From positions 66,660,676 through 66,724,675 of the forward strand of contig CM043969.1 in NCBI GenBank assembly GCA_014529385.2: a stretch of 64,000 nt of DNA. Reading direction: 5' to 3'. The notes beneath the pieces were generated by a model. It worked only from the letters and a program-made list of their open reading frames with translations, was not told the origin of the DNA and did not search any database. The position numbers and the translations under genes were made by a program. Shown here one piece after another: positions 41,090 through 52,308 of the stretch (position 1 is the first letter of the stretch; each line of letters begins with the position of its first letter). The stretch comes from Adiantum capillus-veneris (Eukaryota; Streptophyta; Polypodiopsida; Polypodiales; Pteridaceae).

Positions 41090-44000
41090 GCTAGAGTCGA
41101 AGGAAAGCCTCTCTGCGCTCCCGCATGCGGTCGGAGCTGCCCTATAGTCTCTCTAGTTGTCCTCTGAGAGTGTGGATCACCTCTAGCCAAAGATCACGAA
41201 CAGTCTCTATTTGTGGCACAAGGCGAGCCTCAAAGATACGGAAGCAACGGGCCCGCCAGATGAACCAGAGCGTCAGGCCACTGATGAGCTCCCAACACTC
41301 CTCTCTCTCACTGCACCACTACTGTGGAGTAAGCTCTGCGGCAGGCTGGAGTGTAGGTCGCCCCCCCTGCATCACTACCATCCTGCTGGTGGAAGATAGC
41401 TTGAACTAAAGTGCCGGGCCTGTGAGGGTGGACCAAGCAGCTGCTCCCCAAGTGTATTGTCGAGCCGTGGAAAGAGCGGGCATTAGCAAAAGAACACGAA
41501 GCCACACCTGCTGCGACAAAGGACAGTCCCAAAGACTAACGCTGACTCTCCACAAGATGGTCACAAGCTGCAAATGCGGCCGAGAGACCACTATGCACTA
41601 GCCAGCTCCCAACTGTTGTAGCTCTATGTGCGAACAACCACTGAAACAAGGTGACTCGCCTCGGCTGTCTAGAGTCCCACGATCTCTCCCAAAAGGCTAC
41701 CAAGAACTCAGCTGTGAGACCCTCCTCCTGCCAATGAGGTGCTACAGTGGGGCGAGCCTCTCTCTGTGTTGCCAGTATGTGACGTCCCAGTCGAACAGTG
41801 TACTGAAAGAAAGGGACACCTGGGTGGTCTGCAGAAGAGAAAGGGTCCCTCCAAAGCCACTCTCCACGATCCCACTGTACTCGTGCCAGTGGACAGCACT
41901 CCCAAGCCCACAGTCTCCATTGTCCAGTCTCAAGAGCTGCTGGGTCAGGATCGATGACACAAGTCCTCCCACCTCCCACACATGCCCACCACTCGGATCC
42001 TCTGAAAACAGCACTCTGCCACCTGCGGGGCCTCTACTGCAACTGTAACAAACTACTGACATGTCAAAGCCTAAAGAATGGAGCCAACTTACAGATGTGG
42101 CCGAGGGGCCTAAACTGTCACAAAGTGATGACGTGGCTGCCCGAGAGCAAAAACCCTAACCCTAATTTCTGCTAGAAACCCTAATTTCTGAAACCCTAAT
42201 TCTGGAACCCCAACCCTAATTCTGGAAAACCTAACCCTAAAACTACGAAAACCCTAACCCTAACCCTAAGGGCAGCAGACAGATTTTCGAAATTTGCGCT
42301 GATTGATGCTATGGTAGGCTGTACAGATTTCCGTGATTTACGTTGGCAGCTTTTTGGCTTTGCTTTTGGACCAGAGGCTTTTAAGTTTGAAGGCTTTTCA
42401 CTGTAATTGCTTTTTAGGCCAAGGGCCTTTAAATATGAGGTTAGGGCTCATTCTCTGGCATGCTTCCTGGAGAAAGTACAGAGTCTGGAGTACCGGCTTA
42501 AATTGTGTTGATGCAATATAAAGAAATACCGAAAGGGGCGCAAAGGTTTGGGGCCAATACTCTTTGGGGCGGAATTCCGCCACTCCATGTCGCGTGTTGT
42601 CTCTCTCTTTCAATTCAGTTGTTATTGAAGTGCTAAAAGTCTGTTCAATCTGTTCTTTTCTATTGGCACGTGGTGCCCGTCTTGTGACAGCAACTCGCTG
42701 TAAGCGTCCCTCACCCTGTAACTCGAAGAAAAGGGAGAGAACAATCTCTGAGCAGGCCCGGACTGAGATGAGAACCTCCAGTCGTGTGAAGGCTCCCATC
42801 CACCTGGGTGCTACTGGCTCGAGAGGTGTGAGCCACTCAGCTGGAACTGCCTCTGAGATGTACTGGCACATGCCCTGCACCCCTCTCATGCCCTGTAGCT
42901 GGAAACCCTGCAACTCCTTTAGCAAGCCTGAAAACTCTAAGCAGTCACCTAAAGAGCGTGCTGGACCCACTGCCATGGGACCCCAGGAAACATGAGGCCG
43001 ACTACCAACCAAGTGGCCTCTCTGAGTGGTAACCATGGGGTTCCAAACAAGGGGCTGTCGTAGGCGCTTCTCCGTGCAAGTAGGCTGTCGCTGCTCCAGG
43101 CCTCGCCGCAAGTGCTCCCAAGATCGAAGCAAACTCACAGCGAAGTGGTCCTCCAGTCTCCTGCTCAAACCAACTCCACGCATCTCTGTGAAGATCCATC
43201 CGGTCGAAGGTCGCCAGGGGCCTCCAACCTGAGGCACCCTAGCACGAAGCCGCTGTAGCAAGAACTCCTTCCAGGGCTCCTCACCTGGAAGAAGTCCTTA
43301 TACTATGAACTTCCCAAGAACTTAGAAGGGCTTTGCTCTGCTGTGCTGCGTCAATGATCCCAAGCCCTCCCTGTGAACAAGGAAGAGTGATGACCTGCCA
43401 AGCCACTTTGGCTCGAGCTAGCTGAGTGTCACGTCCTGACGAAAGGAAGTTCCTGATCAGCCTCTCTACCTGGATGATACAAGAACTCGAGAAGATCCAG
43501 CAAGAAGTGATGTACCACATAGTCGCCAACAACACTTGGTTGGCCACTACTACTCTGTCAGCCAAAGAAAGTCGTGCTGAGCTCCAATGTAACAACTTCC
43601 TCCTCATAGACAGGAGGAGGGGAGCAATCTACTACTTGGCAGACAAGTCCAGACCAACCTGACAGCCCAAGTACCAAACTACAGTCCCTTGGGGAATCCA
43701 CCTGAAACCCTCACCTGGCATCCAATCGGGCACAGGAGCACTACCAACCGAGAAAGCTACTGTCTTTCTCCAGTTGATCAGTGCGCCAGATGCACAACAA
43801 AAGGTCTCAAGAGCCTGCTCACACCTATGAAGGTTGGCCTCCTGGCCATCCAAGTACAAGGCTGAGTCATCAGCAAACTCAATATGGGTCCCATGTATAA
43901 GGCTCTCTAGAAGTGGTTAGATCCTCAAACTCAGAGCCTTGGCAAAAATTTTGTAGGCTGAGTTGAGGATGGTGATGGGGCGCCGCTGTCGAATCTCATC

Positions 44001-45286
44001 CAAGGAGCCACCCTCCTTGGGAATGAGGTAGATCAGACCCTCACTCATGCTATCAAGCATCCTTCCTGTGTGCAAGATGTACTGGAAAGCACTACAGAGA
44101 TCAAGGCCAAGCAAGTCCCAATACTCCAAGAAAAAACTGGGAGTCAAGCCATCCTCACCTGGACAGCTACCACGAGGGAGTGCACTAAGAGCCGTGTGCA
44201 ACTCCTCAAGCTGAAGTGGAAGCTCAAGTCTTTGACACATCTCCTCAGTCACAAGGCAAGGCATTTGTGCCCACACCTGCTCCCTGCATACATCCTGACG
44301 CTCTGACTGAGGCTCTGCAGATAGTAACTCACGGTAAAAGTCAGTAGCAATTGCACGCATGTCCTCTGGCTCAAAAGCAACTGACCCGTCGGGCCTCCTC
44401 AATTGACTGACCTTGGAATGCGTATGCCGAAGTCTCACTGCCTCGAAGAAAGCACCAATCACTCTGTCACCCACTTGCATCCACTGAATGCCTGTCGGTT
44501 AAAAGCAAACTCATGGCGTCGCTCCTCTGTGCTAACAAGCTCCTGGCGAGCCTGCTGTAACTGCTCCTCCAACCAAGGATTGTCTGGATGTTGCTCCTGC
44601 ATCCTCTGCAAGGAAGCAACGCCCCGTCTGAGACGCTGCTCCTCCTCTCTCACAGCAGTCAGGCGAGTCAAGGACTCCTGGAGAAAGAAACGACTAAGCT
44701 GAGCTAGTCATGAGGCCACTCTGTCAGCAGGAGAATCCTGCATGTCCAAGCTCTCTGTCCAAAGAGCCTCCACTAGCTCTCTGAGTGCAGAGTCCAGGTG
44801 GACCCCGCCTCTGCCTATCTGTCACTGTGAGGATCACTGGTGCATGGTCCGAGAAGGAAGTCCCTGCCAGGATGCCAACTGTCCCACCCAGGTCACAGAA
44901 AAAGTCACTAGTGTAGAAGCGATCTATCCGCGATAGATTCACTCCTCCCACTCTGCGGTCTGAACGAGAGAAGGCCAGGCCGTCTGGGGGCCTCACAAAG
45001 CTAGAGTGCTGCCACACATCCGAAACCCTCAGTCATACAAAACCTCTCCCAAGCTGCCAGCTCAACTCCCTGCACAGTAACGTGGCTACCACCAATCCTA
45101 TCAAAAGGGTCCTCCAACATGTTGAAGTCACCCCCAATGCACCACTGCTCTGCTTGCGGCAGAGACTCAACAATCTGTCACCAAAACTCTCCTCGTGCAC
45201 TCGCCACATTGGGCGCATATATGTTCAGGAAGCCCACAAGGCAACCCTAAATCTGCATAGTGATCCATTGAGCCATGCCTGGCACA
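41090..45286 (-). pseudogene. LINE-C ORF2, main part (endonuclease, RT, zinc-finger end)
   Basis: Continues the endonuclease (INIYAPNVAS-like stretch near 45215, GGDFNMLEDPFDRIGG near 45110, SFSDHAPVILTV near 44840). RT: SCPGEDGLTPSFFLEYW (near 44160), EGLIYLIPKEGG and RPITILNSAYKIFAKAL (near 43960), then directly GTHIEFADDSALYL (near 43880). The palm segment between these, about 130 residues with the first catalytic Asp, is deleted. After RT: WSSARLSLADRVVVANQVLL and SQGGLGIIDAAQQSKALL. The end has VTLFQWLFAHRATTVGSWLV and a zf-RVT-like region to about 41090. A solo LTR (42116-42657) interrupts it. Confidence 0.8.
42116..42657 (+). mobile_element. solo LTR-like insertion with telomere-type repeats
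   Basis: Starts TGTCACAAAGTGATGACGTGG, like the gypsy family-1 LTRs. Further on it has the same aaagaaataccgaaagggg and ggggcc block (near 42519-42560). It lies inside LINE-C ORF2 in the opposite orientation. The first part (42150-42270) is full of ccctaa words, including three perfect tandem aaccct units near 42253-42270. The right edge is uncertain by about 10 bp and I found no target-site duplication. Confidence 0.6.
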
Positions 45287-45291
45287 ATAAT

Positions 45292-46768
45292 TGTAACCGG
45301 CCCGTAGGGCGGTAGGCGTTGGCTTTCACCCGAAATTCTTTACTTTATACACACACACAGAGCACTTTGCAAAGAGAACCTGCGACGGGAGTTAACACTT
45401 GAATACACACACGGCTCGGAAGCTAGAATGCTCCGAGCAGACGCCGACAACCTGTAGGCCCCAAAATTGGCGCCCCTTTCGATATTTCTTTATTCTTTAG
45501 GAGGGTAAATTACAAGGTAAGGTCCTGGGAATCCTTCACGTGTATCCACCTAGATACCATTTGATTTGGCCAAATTTCGGCAACATAACAGCCCCAAAAC
45601 TTGTGCGAAACCAATTCCCCTGCTGGAACTCGCTTGCACTCTCGTATACCCTCTGATTCTTGTCCAAAAAGAGTAAATTCAGCACGCTGTATTTACTGGT
45701 TTTTGCCCTGTTTTCAGCCCCAAACAGTCCCCTAACTGTCCTTTGCCAGTGGGGCACGATTCCCAATGATCCTGGCGTCCGTACGGCTGAAAAACAGTGA
45801 ATTTACAGCGCATACACAGCGCTGATTTTGCACCTGTACGGTGAGGTTATGACCCTCACCAGTGCCTGCTTTGGAGCAGCAGTTAGCTACCCCTGTTCCT
45901 GCTCAAGGAGGCTCTTGCCTCAGCACAAAAGCATGAACCCACACAACTGTACATCAGTCAAATGAGTAGCCCTCTTGTGGGGCATCACATAACTGCACGT
46001 AGGGGAGAGAGAGCAGTGTGTAGTGTGCAGGGCATCACTCCTAGCACCACACTGTACATGAGAGGGAAAGAAAGCACTCCATAGCTCTTAACCTGTGACA
46101 GGTTGCAAATGAGGCCTCTTCCAGCATAAAAATCAGCGCCCATTTTTCTGCAAGAGGAAAGTTCACCAAAATGGTGACACTTGGCGCATTTTCAAGCATT
46201 TTCCCGTTTCAGGTTCGCCGCTTAAAAATATTCCAACCGACGCGTCAGTTGACTTCGCGGCAGAGTTATAAAGTGTTCCCCTAGTCATATCGGAGGTAAT
46301 GACACGAACACATTTCACGGCCCAAAATAGCAGTTCCCTAAATTTTAGGAGATGCTTCCGTTGGGCTCCCACTGGTCTTCTGACCATCTATCCTCATTGG
46401 GACCGCATCCAAAAGTGCAATGTGGCCCAACTGTCGGATACTTTTTGTTGGTAGTCCCACCTTGACTTTACGCCTTAATTGAGTTCACTTCCTAGTATCC
46501 ACCAACTTGCTAAGTGCGACGGGGGGACCTATATGATCTTGCTCTGAGCCTAGACATCCTCTTACCATACGAATTCCAGTGCCGACCACTTCCCGTCTGC
46601 GGGTGAATCTACCGTTCACATTGGCCATACAATGTCCGACCGTTTGCTACTTCAAAAAGAGGGTCTCAAAACAAATAAAATAAACCCCATTGGAAAGAAA
46701 CCAACAACCAAGGTTAGCAGTTGCCACATCTATGTGACATGGTTAATAACTGCCATGTCCTCGTGACA
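45292..46768 (-). repeat. 3' LTR of the gag-only gypsy element
   Basis: The same length as the 5' LTR (1477 bp) and nearly identical to it. Confidence 0.9.
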
Positions 46769-47009
46769 TACCCCCCTCTTGAAATCGCAAACGTCCTCGA
46801 TTGCATACCATAAATACATGCCACTGATGATCTTGTGCTATTAACACTCTTTTATCATCGCATGTATCCGCAAGAAAGGTCGTAACATACATAGATACAA
46901 ATGACTTAATGAGGCCTTCATAATTTTGCCATTTCCATCTATGGCAATGGAACCATGTAACCGGCCCGTAGGGCGGTAGGCGTTGGCTTTCACCCGAAAT
47001 TCTTTGTAC
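46769..47009 (-). mobile_element. 3' internal end and polypurine tract of the gypsy element
   Basis: A polypurine tract (minus: aagaggggggta) lies directly before the 3' LTR. The stretch also carries a 49-bp internal copy of the LTR edge with adjoining primer-site-like sequence (46957-47005 and 46944-46956), a repeat of the sequence at 48431-48485. Confidence 0.65.
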
Positions 47010-48362
47010 AGTAATCGCGAAGCCCTTTAGGCAGCCCACAACAATACTTCTCTATCTGCTCTGTCAGTGGCACAAATCTGTAGGAGGTCACTGAGAGTAA
47101 CGCTTTACAAAACCTCCTATTGTACTCCAACAAGCTCTTGCACGAAGCTGCCGTAAGCTGGTGCCAATCTGTCAGGACATCGGCTTCAAATTCATTTGAT
47201 AGCCAAGCAGATGCAAACATTTGCTTGAAGTAAACCCAAGTGGCGGGTGCCTGTCCTTGCATTAACAATGTCGTCCACCATGTAAGCGCATTGTCCTTTA
47301 AGAAAGTGCAGCTTTCCTGACCTTCGAGGCCTCTGTAAAATTCCCTCCCGCATAAGCTGTATCAAATTGCTGGAGGAAAGTGAGTGCCTTTGTCTAGTCC
47401 TCGAAACCACTGAAGGTACTGAACTTTACTGCTGCACCACCCTCTTTGTAAGCCTTCGGCTTCTCTAGTGCCCCCAAGTTGTCATACGGGATGGTCTGCA
47501 ACATGGGCACTGTACTAGACATGATCGACACGTGTTGGCCATTCACATTTTGCATCAGAGGTGCGATATCTGGCTGCTGTCCAGAAAAACCAGCCATGCC
47601 AAAATGACCCTGTGGCACCCCAAACTGGCCCTGGTTGCCGTGGAAACCTTGCTGCATGCCGATAGTACCATACATGGGGTTTGGCATGATGCCTTGCATA
47701 CCCCCGAACACTGTTCCTGGCATGTACGGCTGACTTCCAGACGCATAACCAGCCATACTTTGGAACACTGATCCACCCCCGAAATACCCAGGATGTACCG
47801 TGGGTGGTGGAAAAACTGAGTGCATAGCCTGGTATCCAGCTCCCTGTCCATTCAAGACAGCATGCTGGTTCTGAAAGGTGGCGGGCTGAACTGGCATAAC
47901 CTGTGGAATAGGCGTTCTAGCCACCTGTTCAAGCACGGGAGGAACCTGCTTTGGAGCCCCCGACTCCGCAACATGCGAGTGTTCCCTTTCCTCCTGCGCC
48001 TCATGAAGTACCTGGGCTTGAGCTTCAACAAGCTCCGTACGCGGCGTAGGTTGCCTATTTTGCTGTTGCACTGGTGGCGCTTGCAAGAATTCCATAAACC
48101 TCGGATTCTGCACCACCTGCGAAAAGACATTCACCGCGGCAACTAACTGAGTCTTAAACGCATCATCCTCAAGTCGCCCTGTCATAAAGCCCTGTACTAC
48201 TGGAGGGACATTCACGTTGACAGGAGGTACAGACTGACGTGGCCGTGAGCTCTCGCCAATCTCAAAAACCATAGGAATCTCCTGCCTGTCCTTTGGAGAG
48301 GAACCCTCTTCCATAATTCCCTTCCCCTTGTCGGCCATAGTGTAATCCCCGCGTTCTTGCAC
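47010..48362 (-). mobile_element. gag region of the gypsy element
   Basis: The long first part (about 48362-47394) starts near MADKGKGIMEEGSS. It has a Gln/Pro-rich stretch and a Gly/Met/Gln-rich, low-complexity segment (for example MQGIMPNPMYGTIGMQQGFH) before KFSTFSGFED. The second part (to about 47010) is the conserved retrotransposon gag domain: DNALTWWTTLL, WVYFKQMFASAWL, SLLEYNRRFCKALL, QIEKYCCGLPKGLRDY. It forms the particle shell in the family. Slightly broken fossil. Confidence 0.75.
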
Positions 48363-48418
48363 TGTGTGTCTTTACCCAGAACAATCCAGGCTCACTCTTT
48401 GAGGAAAAAGTGATTGAT

Positions 48419-48436
48419 GTCCCGGCAACGGAACCA
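48419..48436 (-). promoter_or_regulatory. primer-binding site of the gypsy element
   Basis: Minus strand TGGTTCCGTTGCCGGGAC, directly after the LTR edge. Gypsy elements of the Athila/Tat group have the similar TGGCGCCGTTGCCGGGG. Which tRNA fits this version I cannot say. Confidence 0.6.
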
Positions 48437-49913
48437 TGTAACCGGCCCGTAGGGCGGTAGGCGTTGGCTTTCACCCGAAATTCTTTACTTTATACACACA
48501 CACAGAGCACTTTGCAAAGAGAACCTGCGACGGGAGTTAACACTTGAATACACACACGGGCTCGGAAGCTAGAATGCTCCGAGCAGACGCCGACAACCTG
48601 TAGGCCCCAAAATTGGCGCCCCTTTCGGTATTTCTTTATTCTTTAGGAGGGTAAATTACAAGGTAAGGTCCTGGGAATCCTTCACGTGTATCCACCTAGA
48701 TACCATTTGATTTGGCCAAATTTCGGCAACATAACAGCCCCAAAACTTGCGCGAAACCAATTCCCCTGCTGGAACTCGCTTGCACTCTCGTATACCCTCT
48801 GATTCCTGTCCAAAAACAGTAAATTCAGCACGCTGTATTTACTGGTTTTTGCCCTGTTTTCAGCCCCAAACAGTCCCCTAACTGTCCTTTGCCAGTGGGG
48901 CACGATTCCCAATGATCCTGGCGTCCGTACGGCTGAAAAACAGTGAATTTACAGCGCATACACAGCGCTGATTTTGCATCTGTACGGTGAGGTTATGACC
49001 CTCACCAGTGCCTGCTTTGGAGTAGCAGTTAGCTACCCCTGTTCCTGCTCAAGGAGGCTCTTGCCTCAGCACAAAAGCATGAACCCACACAACTATTCAT
49101 CAGTCAAATGAGTAGCCCTCTTGTGGGGCATCACATAACTGCACGTAGGGGAGAGAGAGCAGTGTGTAGTGTGCAGGGCATCACTCCTAGCACCACACTG
49201 TACATGAGAGGGAAAGAAAGCACTCCATAGCTCTTAACCTGTGACAGGTTGCAAATGAGGCCTCTCCCAGCATAAAAATCAGCGCCCATTTTTCTACAAG
49301 AGGAAAGTTCACCAAAATGTGACACTTGGCGCATTTTCAAGCATTTTCCCGTTTCAGGCTCGCCGCTTAAAAATATCCCAACCGACGCGTCAGTTGACTT
49401 CGCGGCAGAGTTATAAAGTGTTCCCCTAGTCATACCGGAGGTGATGACGCGAACACATTTCACGGCCCAAAATAGCAGTTCCCTAAATTTTAGGAGATGC
49501 TTCCGTTGGGCTCCCACTGGTCTTCTGACCATCTATCCTCATTGGGACCGCATCCAAAAGTGCAATGTGGCCCAACTGTCGGATACTTTTTGTTGGTAGT
49601 CCCACCTTGACTTTACGCCTTAATTGAGTTCACTTCCTAGTATCCACCAACTTGCTAAGTGCGACGGGGGGACCTATATGATCTTGCTCTGAGCCTAGAC
49701 ATCCTCTTACCATACGAATTCCAGTGCCGACCACTTCCCGTCTGCGGGTGAATCTACCGTTCACATTGGCCATACAATGTCCGACCGTTTGCTACTTCAA
49801 AAAGAGGGTCTCAAAACAAATAAAATAAACCCCATTGGAAAGAAACCAACAACCAAGGTTAGCAGTTGCCACATCTCTGTGACATGGTTAATAACTGCCA
49901 CGTCCTCGTGACA
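48437..49913 (-). repeat. 5' LTR of the gag-only gypsy element
   Basis: Minus-strand start TGTCACGAGGACGTGGCAG, end CCTACGGGCCGGTTACA. It contains the aataaagaaataccgaaagg block near its 3' third. Confidence 0.9.
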
Positions 49914-49918
49914 ATAAT

Positions 49919-50203
49919 CCCTCTGCTCACAATGGCCTGCTGTAGAGACTCCGCAATAGTCATACATACCCCACCCTGGATGCCTTCATGTCCAAAAGCA
50001 GCTGACCAAAAAGTCTCATAACGACCACGCAAAATTTGACCACAACACCGAATGCGGCTCTCACAAAGATGATGCTCCTGCAGCATAAGAATGTCAATCT
50101 CACCACCCACAAGGCATCTCTGCAACTTCTAACGCAGCCGACCCCTCTATCACTGAAATTGGGGCCCTCCTAATCCCTGCACATTACATGAGATGATCCT
50201 CAT
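49919..50203 (-). pseudogene. LINE-C ORF2, 5' part (endonuclease start)
   Basis: Starts MRIISCNVQGLGGPQF, the typical beginning of a LINE endonuclease, then GGEIDILMLQEHHLCESRIR. Two adjacent stop codons fall in the first 20 residues. The frame is cut at 49918 by the gypsy insertion and continues from 45286 downward. Confidence 0.75.
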
Positions 50204-50207
50204 GGAG

Positions 50208-52058
50208 TCAGTGAGAGAAAACAGATGTTGCAACAGCAGCCAACCTCGCTATCTTTAAGGCCAGTTTGGATGGGAAGTAATCCGCATCCGAACGACCTCT
50301 AGACAAGCGCGCAAGAAGTGATTGTCCCGCCCAGGCCCAAGCCGAGCGTGCAGCCTGAAGGGCTACATCCTCTGTCCAAGAATCCTCATGCACAAAAACA
50401 TAACACGGAGGGCACTGAGTGTCAGCAAACAAGTGCACCACACTGTGCCTGCAACCCGCTGCATCTGGAGGTGTCACGCTGAACTTGGCAAGAGGCCAAA
50501 GTGTCTACACCAGATCTGTCACTGCTAAGTCCCCTGTGTGATGCGAAAACTCAATAGCCTGGGTTTGGAGCCAGTCCAGGAGTGTGTGTTGGGTCCACTC
50601 CGTGTTATTCCTACCACACAACGGAAAGGAGAAACCGACCGTTGTATCCAAGGCCTCCCCGCCTCTAGCTGCAAGAAAGAGGACGTGGACTCGAAAGCTT
50701 GCCTCCTCCAAGTCGGAAGAGGAATCACCCAGAAACCGAGTGAAGCTGTAATCGAAGAAATCCCAACGTCTGCGAATGTCGAAGCTGGTGAGACCTCTGG
50801 GGATCGTTGCAAAGGGAGAAGTGAGCACCAAAAAAGGCGGCCTCAGGTGGGGCTGTCCCTCACGAGCCACACGGCTCGTAGCAAAAGCACTACCAAGAGA
50901 ACGCCTCGCGGCAGAAGCGTGGCCAGTACCCTGTGTCTGAAAAGGAGTGGCGGAGGGGTCCAGAGACGAGACTGTGGGCCCCATCAAGGAGAGGGGAGGG
51001 GCGGGGGGCGAAGGTGGAGGTTTGGGCTTGGGGGGGGAGGAGGCGGGGGAGGCAGCGGCTGAGGGAGGAGGAGGCGGTGGTGGAGGAACAGAAGTGGACG
51101 GGGCCTCCTCAGGCAGGTCCTGCTGAAGGGTGTCGAAACGGTCCCCAGTCGGAACCCAGTGCTGCTGAGCTGCAGCAGGTCGGTCACCAAGAGCAGCAGT
51201 GGGGTGAGCTCTCCCTTGACGGCGGCGGCCAGGCACCTGTTGCCAACCATCATCTGGCTGGTCACTGGTCTCTCTCAAAGTACCACCCTGTGTATCCTGT
51301 GTACCTGGCTGCTTGGCATGCTCAGCCTTGGGCGGCTGCGCATGCGCTGTGGGTCGAGGTCTCCTGTGAGGACAGGCCTTTGCCATATGGCCCATCTGTC
51401 TGCAAATGAAACACTAGTTCGGGAGACCCGAATACTCCACACTCTGTCTGATCCATCCCCCACTCACCCTAGGCAACAGTATCACCTTGGGGAGGGAGTG
51501 TGTGTCACGAACAAGAACCCGCACAATAGGTAGACCTGCGGCCTTGGCCACAACTCAAGTTGTCGTGCGTGGAGACTCCAAAACTGTCCCGAACATGGAA
51601 CCAATCCTGGGTAGGAGGGGATGGTACTCTCGCCTCAGGCCTGGGAAGCAAACCGAAACCAACAAGTCTGTCTCCTCCTCGAGCGCATCTGTAGTAGGGT
51701 CAAAACCGTGATGCCAACGTCGGAAGTAAGCTCGAGCTGCTCTGATGCCAAGCAGGCTCATCGAAATCACCTTGGTCGCCATATCTACAGATTCAAACTC
51801 GACCTGGTAGTACCCTCTCCCGAGGATCTGGACATCTGTGATCTTGCCCACATCGGAGAGAAGACGGGCCTGCAGTAAATCCCGAACTTCGCCCCGACTG
51901 GCCCGAGTGCCAATGATTTTACAGATAACCGAAGTGGCTTGCAAGCGCTCCACTTCGGCCATCAAGCTCGCTTGCTCTTCTGGCGAAAGAGCAAGTGAAG
52001 GGACGGCTCCGCGGTGTCGGGCGAGGGGCTTCTGTGGAGTCCCTCTGAGGTGGAGCAA
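50208..52058 (-). pseudogene. LINE-C ORF1: DUF4283-like domain, CCHC knuckle, Pro-rich linker
   Basis: One reading frame of 617 codons with three in-frame stops (near 51555, 51410 and 50505) and, as far as I can see, no frameshift. Residues ~20-165: DUF4283-like (EEQASLMAEVERLQATSVIC, VQILGRGYYQVEFESVDMAT, ARAYFRRWHHGFDP). Then the knuckle CFICRQMGHMAKAC directly after the second stop. A Pro/Ser-rich linker follows (near 51000-51100), then a C-terminal part (DWLQTQAIEFSHHTGDLAV ... ARSAWAWAGQSLLARLSR). ORF2 begins 4 bp downstream. All three stops could come from C-to-T changes. Confidence 0.75.
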
Positions 52059-52308
52059 AGGCCGCCATTCTGTGTCTGCTGCTGAAAGGATAGGGTCGTT
52101 GGTGTCGAGGCGAGTGTCAACAAGCTGAAAAAACAGCCTACAAGCAGGTAAATGGCGAAAAAAGAGGGAAATAGGGGGCAGGGGGGGAGTAAGAGGGCTG
52201 AAGCCAGGGGGCAGGTAGGTGTAGTGTCGACGAATGGGGGCACAGAGGCTGGCTGTACCAACGCACCAGCGCGCTAGAGGGCTGGACAGCGGCGGGCAGG
52301 GGAATACG

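Larger units (their letters stand above)
45292..49913 (-). mobile_element. Ty3/gypsy LTR element, family 1, gag-only, young
   Basis: A 4.62-kb minus-strand element has two 1477-bp LTRs (45292-46768 and 48437-49913), a primer site, a gag region and a polypurine tract. I saw no protease, RT or integrase. A perfect 5-bp target-site duplication, ATAAT, is at 45287-45291 and 49914-49918. The LTRs are by eye about 98-99 percent identical, so it is one of the youngest insertions here. It lies in the endonuclease part of LINE-C ORF2. It would need enzymes from another element; gag itself has few breaks. Confidence 0.9.
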
